A DNA stretch of 64,000 nucleotides from the NCBI GenBank assembly GCA_014804675.1, contig JAAUZH010000039.1:1-64000 (forward strand), in the 5' to 3' direction. Both the position numbers and the translations under genes were made by a program. Positions 61,262 to 64,000 of the stretch are shown here, one piece after another. The first letter of the stretch is position 1. Each line of letters opens with the position of its first letter. Source of the DNA: Lachnospiraceae bacterium. Its GTDB lineage: Bacteria; Bacillota; Clostridia; Lachnospirales; Lachnospiraceae. The notes beneath the pieces are model-generated. The model saw only the letters and a list, made by a program, of their open reading frames with translations, did not search any database and was not told the origin of the DNA.

Positions 61262-62608
61262 ATGGAAGAACAGAAATCTTTTCAATATCAGGAGCTTTTT
61301 CAAATTGCGCTGCCCATTACTGTCCAATGTATTTTTCAGTCTTCTTATAATTTTATAGATCAGATTATGGTAGGGCAGCTAGGGACAGTCAGCATAGCAG
61401 GCAGCGGGCTTTCTGCAAAATTCTGCGGATTATGCTCGGTTACTGTTTCGGCAGTGGCAGCAGTAGCGTCCATTCTCATTGCACAGTATTATGGAGGTGA
61501 TAAGAAAAAAGGCGTAAATACCAGTTTTTTCGCCAATCTGTATCTGGCGCTTATGGTAGTGCTGCTTTTTATGATTCCTTCCTTCTTGATACCGGAAACA
61601 ATCATGGGACTTTATACAAAGGACATAAATGCCTGCATGGCAGCAGCAGGATACTTAAGAATTATTTCTTTAAGCTTTCTGCCTATGACGATTACTACCT
61701 TATGTTCGGCATTGTTCAGAACCATTCAGGAAAGCAGGATACCTTTGTATGGAAGCATCTGTTCCATGGGGTTGAATATTATAGGAAATTACTTTTTGAT
61801 TTTTGGCATAGGGATTTTTCCCAGACTTGAATTAAAAGGAGCGGCAATTGCTACGTTGTCTGCAAGATTTGTGGAAGCATTGCTCATGCTTTTCTTTCTT
61901 GTGCGAAAAAATAAGGAAAAGGGGCTTTCACTGAACCCTGTCATTACTTGGAAGAAAGAGGATATAAAGAAGATTTTTCTGATGGTGATACCTATTTTAG
62001 TCAATGAATTTTTATGGAGTCTGGGAGAAAATATTTATGCCGTGATTTATGGAAGGCTGGGAACCCGGGAGATGGCTGCAATGACTCTTACGGGACCTCT
62101 GCAGGGTTTGTTTGTAGGTCTGTTTAGCGGAGTATCTTCGGCAGCAATCGTCATGGTGGGTACAAGACTTGGAAAGAATGAATATGAGGAGGCTTATAAA
62201 ACCTCTAAAATACTTATGAAGATTGGTTTTTGGGGTTCTGTTTTGTTAGGCATTCTGTTATCTCTGCTGGCTCCCTTATATGTGCAGATATTCAAGGTGG
62301 AGAAAGAGGTTAAGGAAATTACGATTTATATTTTGTTTGCTTTTTCAGCCGTATTATTTGCCAAGGTCTGCAATATGATTCTGGGGGGAGGCGTTATCAG
62401 AAGCGGTGGAAAAACCAATATCATCCTTGTAATTGATTTGATTGGTACATGGGTCTTTGGGGTTCCTCTTGGATTGTTGACGGCATTTGTATTCCATCTG
62501 CCTGTTTACCTGGTATATTTCATTTTGTCCCTGGAAGAGGTCATACGGCTGCTTATTTCCATGGCTATATTTAAAAAGCGTATATGGATGAAAAATCTGA
62601 CTGAATGA
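61262..62608 (+). CDS. MATE family efflux transporter
   Basis: This 448-residue protein has 12 membrane helices. It shows the family's N-half start (LFQIALPITVQCIFQSSYNF, IDQIMVGQLGTVSIAG) and C-half repeat (IFLMVIPILVNEFLWSLGEN). It probably exports drugs or metabolites by Na+ or H+ antiport. The ribosome site AGGAGG is 6 bases from ATG. It is the normal MATE length, in contrast with the fused version at 34930. Confidence 0.9.
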   Translation: MEEQKSFQYQELFQIALPITVQCIFQSSYNFIDQIMVGQLGTVSIAGSGLSAKFCGLCSVTVSAVAAVASILIAQYYGGDKKKGVNTSFFANLYLALMVVLLFMIPSFLIPETIMGLYTKDINACMAAAGYLRIISLSFLPMTITTLCSALFRTIQESRIPLYGSICSMGLNIIGNYFLIFGIGIFPRLELKGAAIATLSARFVEALLMLFFLVRKNKEKGLSLNPVITWKKEDIKKIFLMVIPILVNEFLWSLGENIYAVIYGRLGTREMAAMTLTGPLQGLFVGLFSGVSSAAIVMVGTRLGKNEYEEAYKTSKILMKIGFWGSVLLGILLSLLAPLYVQIFKVEKEVKEITIYILFAFSAVLFAKVCNMILGGGVIRSGGKTNIILVIDLIGTWVFGVPLGLLTAFVFHLPVYLVYFILSLEEVIRLLISMAIFKKRIWMKNLTE

Positions 62609-62698
62609 CTGGATAGAGCGAAAAAAATATGCTACACTGAAACTGACAGAGGGCTTGTGACAAAAGCCCGATGAACAGGTGAAGTGGGAGAAAGCAAT

Positions 62699-64000
62699 AT
62701 GGAAATAAAGGAAATATTGGCTGGTCTGGACCGGTTATTTGCCAAAAAGGAAATGGAAAAGGTAGAGCCTTATCTGCAGGAGCATTTAAAACATGCCATG
62801 GAGTTGGGAGATGCTTCCAGCGTCATTACGATTGTGAATGAATTGATTGGATTTTACCGGAGCATGAGACAGCATGAAAAAAGCATGTTTTACTGCAATC
62901 AGATTCTTTCCTTTATGCAGATGTGCGAATTAGAGGGAACCGTGCCCTACGCCACGACTCTTTTGAATGTTGCCACAGCAAACAGGGCAGCGGGCAGATT
63001 GTTGGAAGCAATGGAGTATTATCGGGAAGTGGAAGCCATTTACGAAGGGAATCTGGAGAAGGATGATTATCGTTATGCAGGGCTTTATAACAATATGAGC
63101 CTTGTATATGAGGAAAAAGGCGAATATCAAAAGTCTGTAGAGCTTTTAAATAGGGCCCTTCCCATTATAGAAAAATTCGGCATCCAGGGCAGGATCGAGT
63201 TGGCAACCACTTATACGAATCTGGCAGCCTGCTTCCTAAAGGAGGCAGGGGAAGCCAAAGATGCTTCCCAGAGCCTTATGCAGGCGGAAAAATATGGGAA
63301 AATGGCGGAAGAAATTTTTAGGGAAGAGGGAGGAAAGGACTATCATTATGGGGCATTATTATCCATACTGGGGGAACTTTCCTTTCGTAAGGAAGCATAT
63401 GAGTCAGCGGCTGATTATTATGAAAAGGCGCTTTTATCTATCTATGAAAATACAGGAATCACAAAGGCCTGTCAGGATGCCGGCAACCGTCTGAGGGAAG
63501 TATATCATAAGCTGGGAATCCAGGTGCCGGAAAACGGCATGGATTTATCCAGGGAATATTATGAACAAGTAGGTAAGCCCATGCTTTTGGAGAGGTTTCC
63601 GGAGTATTTTCCCCAAATGACCATCGGGCTTGTTGGAGAAGGCTCTGATTGCTTTAGGTTTGATGATGAAGTGTCCAGAGACCATGATTTCGGACCGGGT
63701 TTTTGCATCTGGATTACAGATGCCTTGTATGAGGAAATCGGAAAAGAACTTCAGGAAGCCTATGAGCAGCTTCCCCCCATATACAAAGGGATGATCAGAA
63801 TATCTACTGCCCAGGGCAGAGGAAGGGTAGGGGTGTTCAAAATAGGTTCTTTTTATAAAAGACTTCTTGGAATTCCGGTTATACCGGAGAGTCTGGAGGA
63901 ATGGGCGGCAGTGGAGGAATATCGGCTGGCAGCAGCTACGAACGGCGCCGTTTTTAAAGATGCTCCCAATGGATTTTCCATCATAAGGGAAAAGCTGTTG
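62699..64000 (+). CDS. TPR protein with DUF4037-type nucleotidyltransferase domain (partial)
   Basis: The frame is open to the end of the window (434 codons). Residues about 30-260 form tetratricopeptide repeats (YATTLLNVATANRAAGRLLE, AGLYNNMSLVYEEKGEYQKS). From about 300 the sequence is nucleotidyltransferase-like: GLVGEGSDCFRFDDEVSRDH then DFGPGFCIWIT, with the acidic pair and the GS motif expected for DUF4037 proteins. Such proteins may modify small molecules or RNA; the substrate is unknown. The ribosome site is GTGGGAG. The 3' end is missing. Confidence 0.82.
   Translation, partial: MEIKEILAGLDRLFAKKEMEKVEPYLQEHLKHAMELGDASSVITIVNELIGFYRSMRQHEKSMFYCNQILSFMQMCELEGTVPYATTLLNVATANRAAGRLLEAMEYYREVEAIYEGNLEKDDYRYAGLYNNMSLVYEEKGEYQKSVELLNRALPIIEKFGIQGRIELATTYTNLAACFLKEAGEAKDASQSLMQAEKYGKMAEEIFREEGGKDYHYGALLSILGELSFRKEAYESAADYYEKALLSIYENTGITKACQDAGNRLREVYHKLGIQVPENGMDLSREYYEQVGKPMLLERFPEYFPQMTIGLVGEGSDCFRFDDEVSRDHDFGPGFCIWITDALYEEIGKELQEAYEQLPPIYKGMIRISTAQGRGRVGVFKIGSFYKRLLGIPVIPESLEEWAAVEEYRLAAATNGAVFKDAPNGFSIIREKLL

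Overview
The window looks like the chromosome of a flagellated, spore-forming gut Firmicute of the Lachnospiraceae (Clostridium cluster XIVa). This is inferred from moderate-to-low GC, strong AGGAGG ribosome sites, a spoIIAA-spoIIAB-sigF operon, a csrA-flagellin pair, a vanG-type cluster, AgrC/AgrA-like LytTR systems and Tn916-type integration genes. No rRNA, tRNA or CRISPR array was seen.

Layout. 1-2050: two MerR-type regulators and a carboxymuconolactone decarboxylase-like gene, with a MerR-type promoter. 2100-8190: an AT-rich mobile-element remnant holding palindromic iteron-like repeats, a broken tnpV, a GNAT gene, a UPF0175/DUF3368 toxin-antitoxin-like pair, a 612-residue GHKL ATPase with a nuclease-like C-terminus, and xis/int. 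8350-12674: the vanG-vanXY-vanT operon behind an array of 11-bp-phased TCATAAG boxes. 12729-15893: a homocysteine methyltransferase/MTHFR fusion and azlCD. 15948-19445: an OmpR-type regulator, an ABC exporter and a histidine kinase, with a second 11-bp-phased operator. 20050-23106: a PadR/DUF1700/DUF4097/CPBP/PspC envelope operon. 23217-27362: an ECF S-component, then a candidate invertible switch (a tyrosine recombinase between two 27-bp inverted sites) next to csrA-hag. 27652-33678: a decaying two-component/ABC module with a frameshifted regulator and an ATPase with an early stop. 34114-42763: accessory genes and debris (HAD, a MATE-kinase fusion, a methyltransferase, broken HxlR and DUF4143 genes, a WYL regulator with a PfpI-family gene). 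43249-52068: housekeeping and sporulation genes (valS, a FapA-like gene, folC, a TPR protein, spoIIA operon). 52227-59816: a coiled-coil protein with a sigma-D-like promoter, two LytTR/GHKL systems (one with a truncated regulator), secreted proteins and a FliD-like protein. 60081-64000: LacI, MATE and a TPR-nucleotidyltransferase that runs off the end.

Three features stand out. (1) The segment at about 24030-24795 has identical 27-bp sites in inverted orientation, carries its own recombinase, and holds an outward-facing sigma-D-like promoter at one end; flipping it would aim that promoter at csrA-hag. (2) A family of very long hairpins (144-228 bp) occurs in four full copies plus relics. The tip is conserved while the arms vary, yet each copy stays internally complementary. 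(3) The GHKL-plus-nuclease-like gene lies in the mobile element beside a toxin-antitoxin-like pair and is a candidate uncharacterised defence gene.
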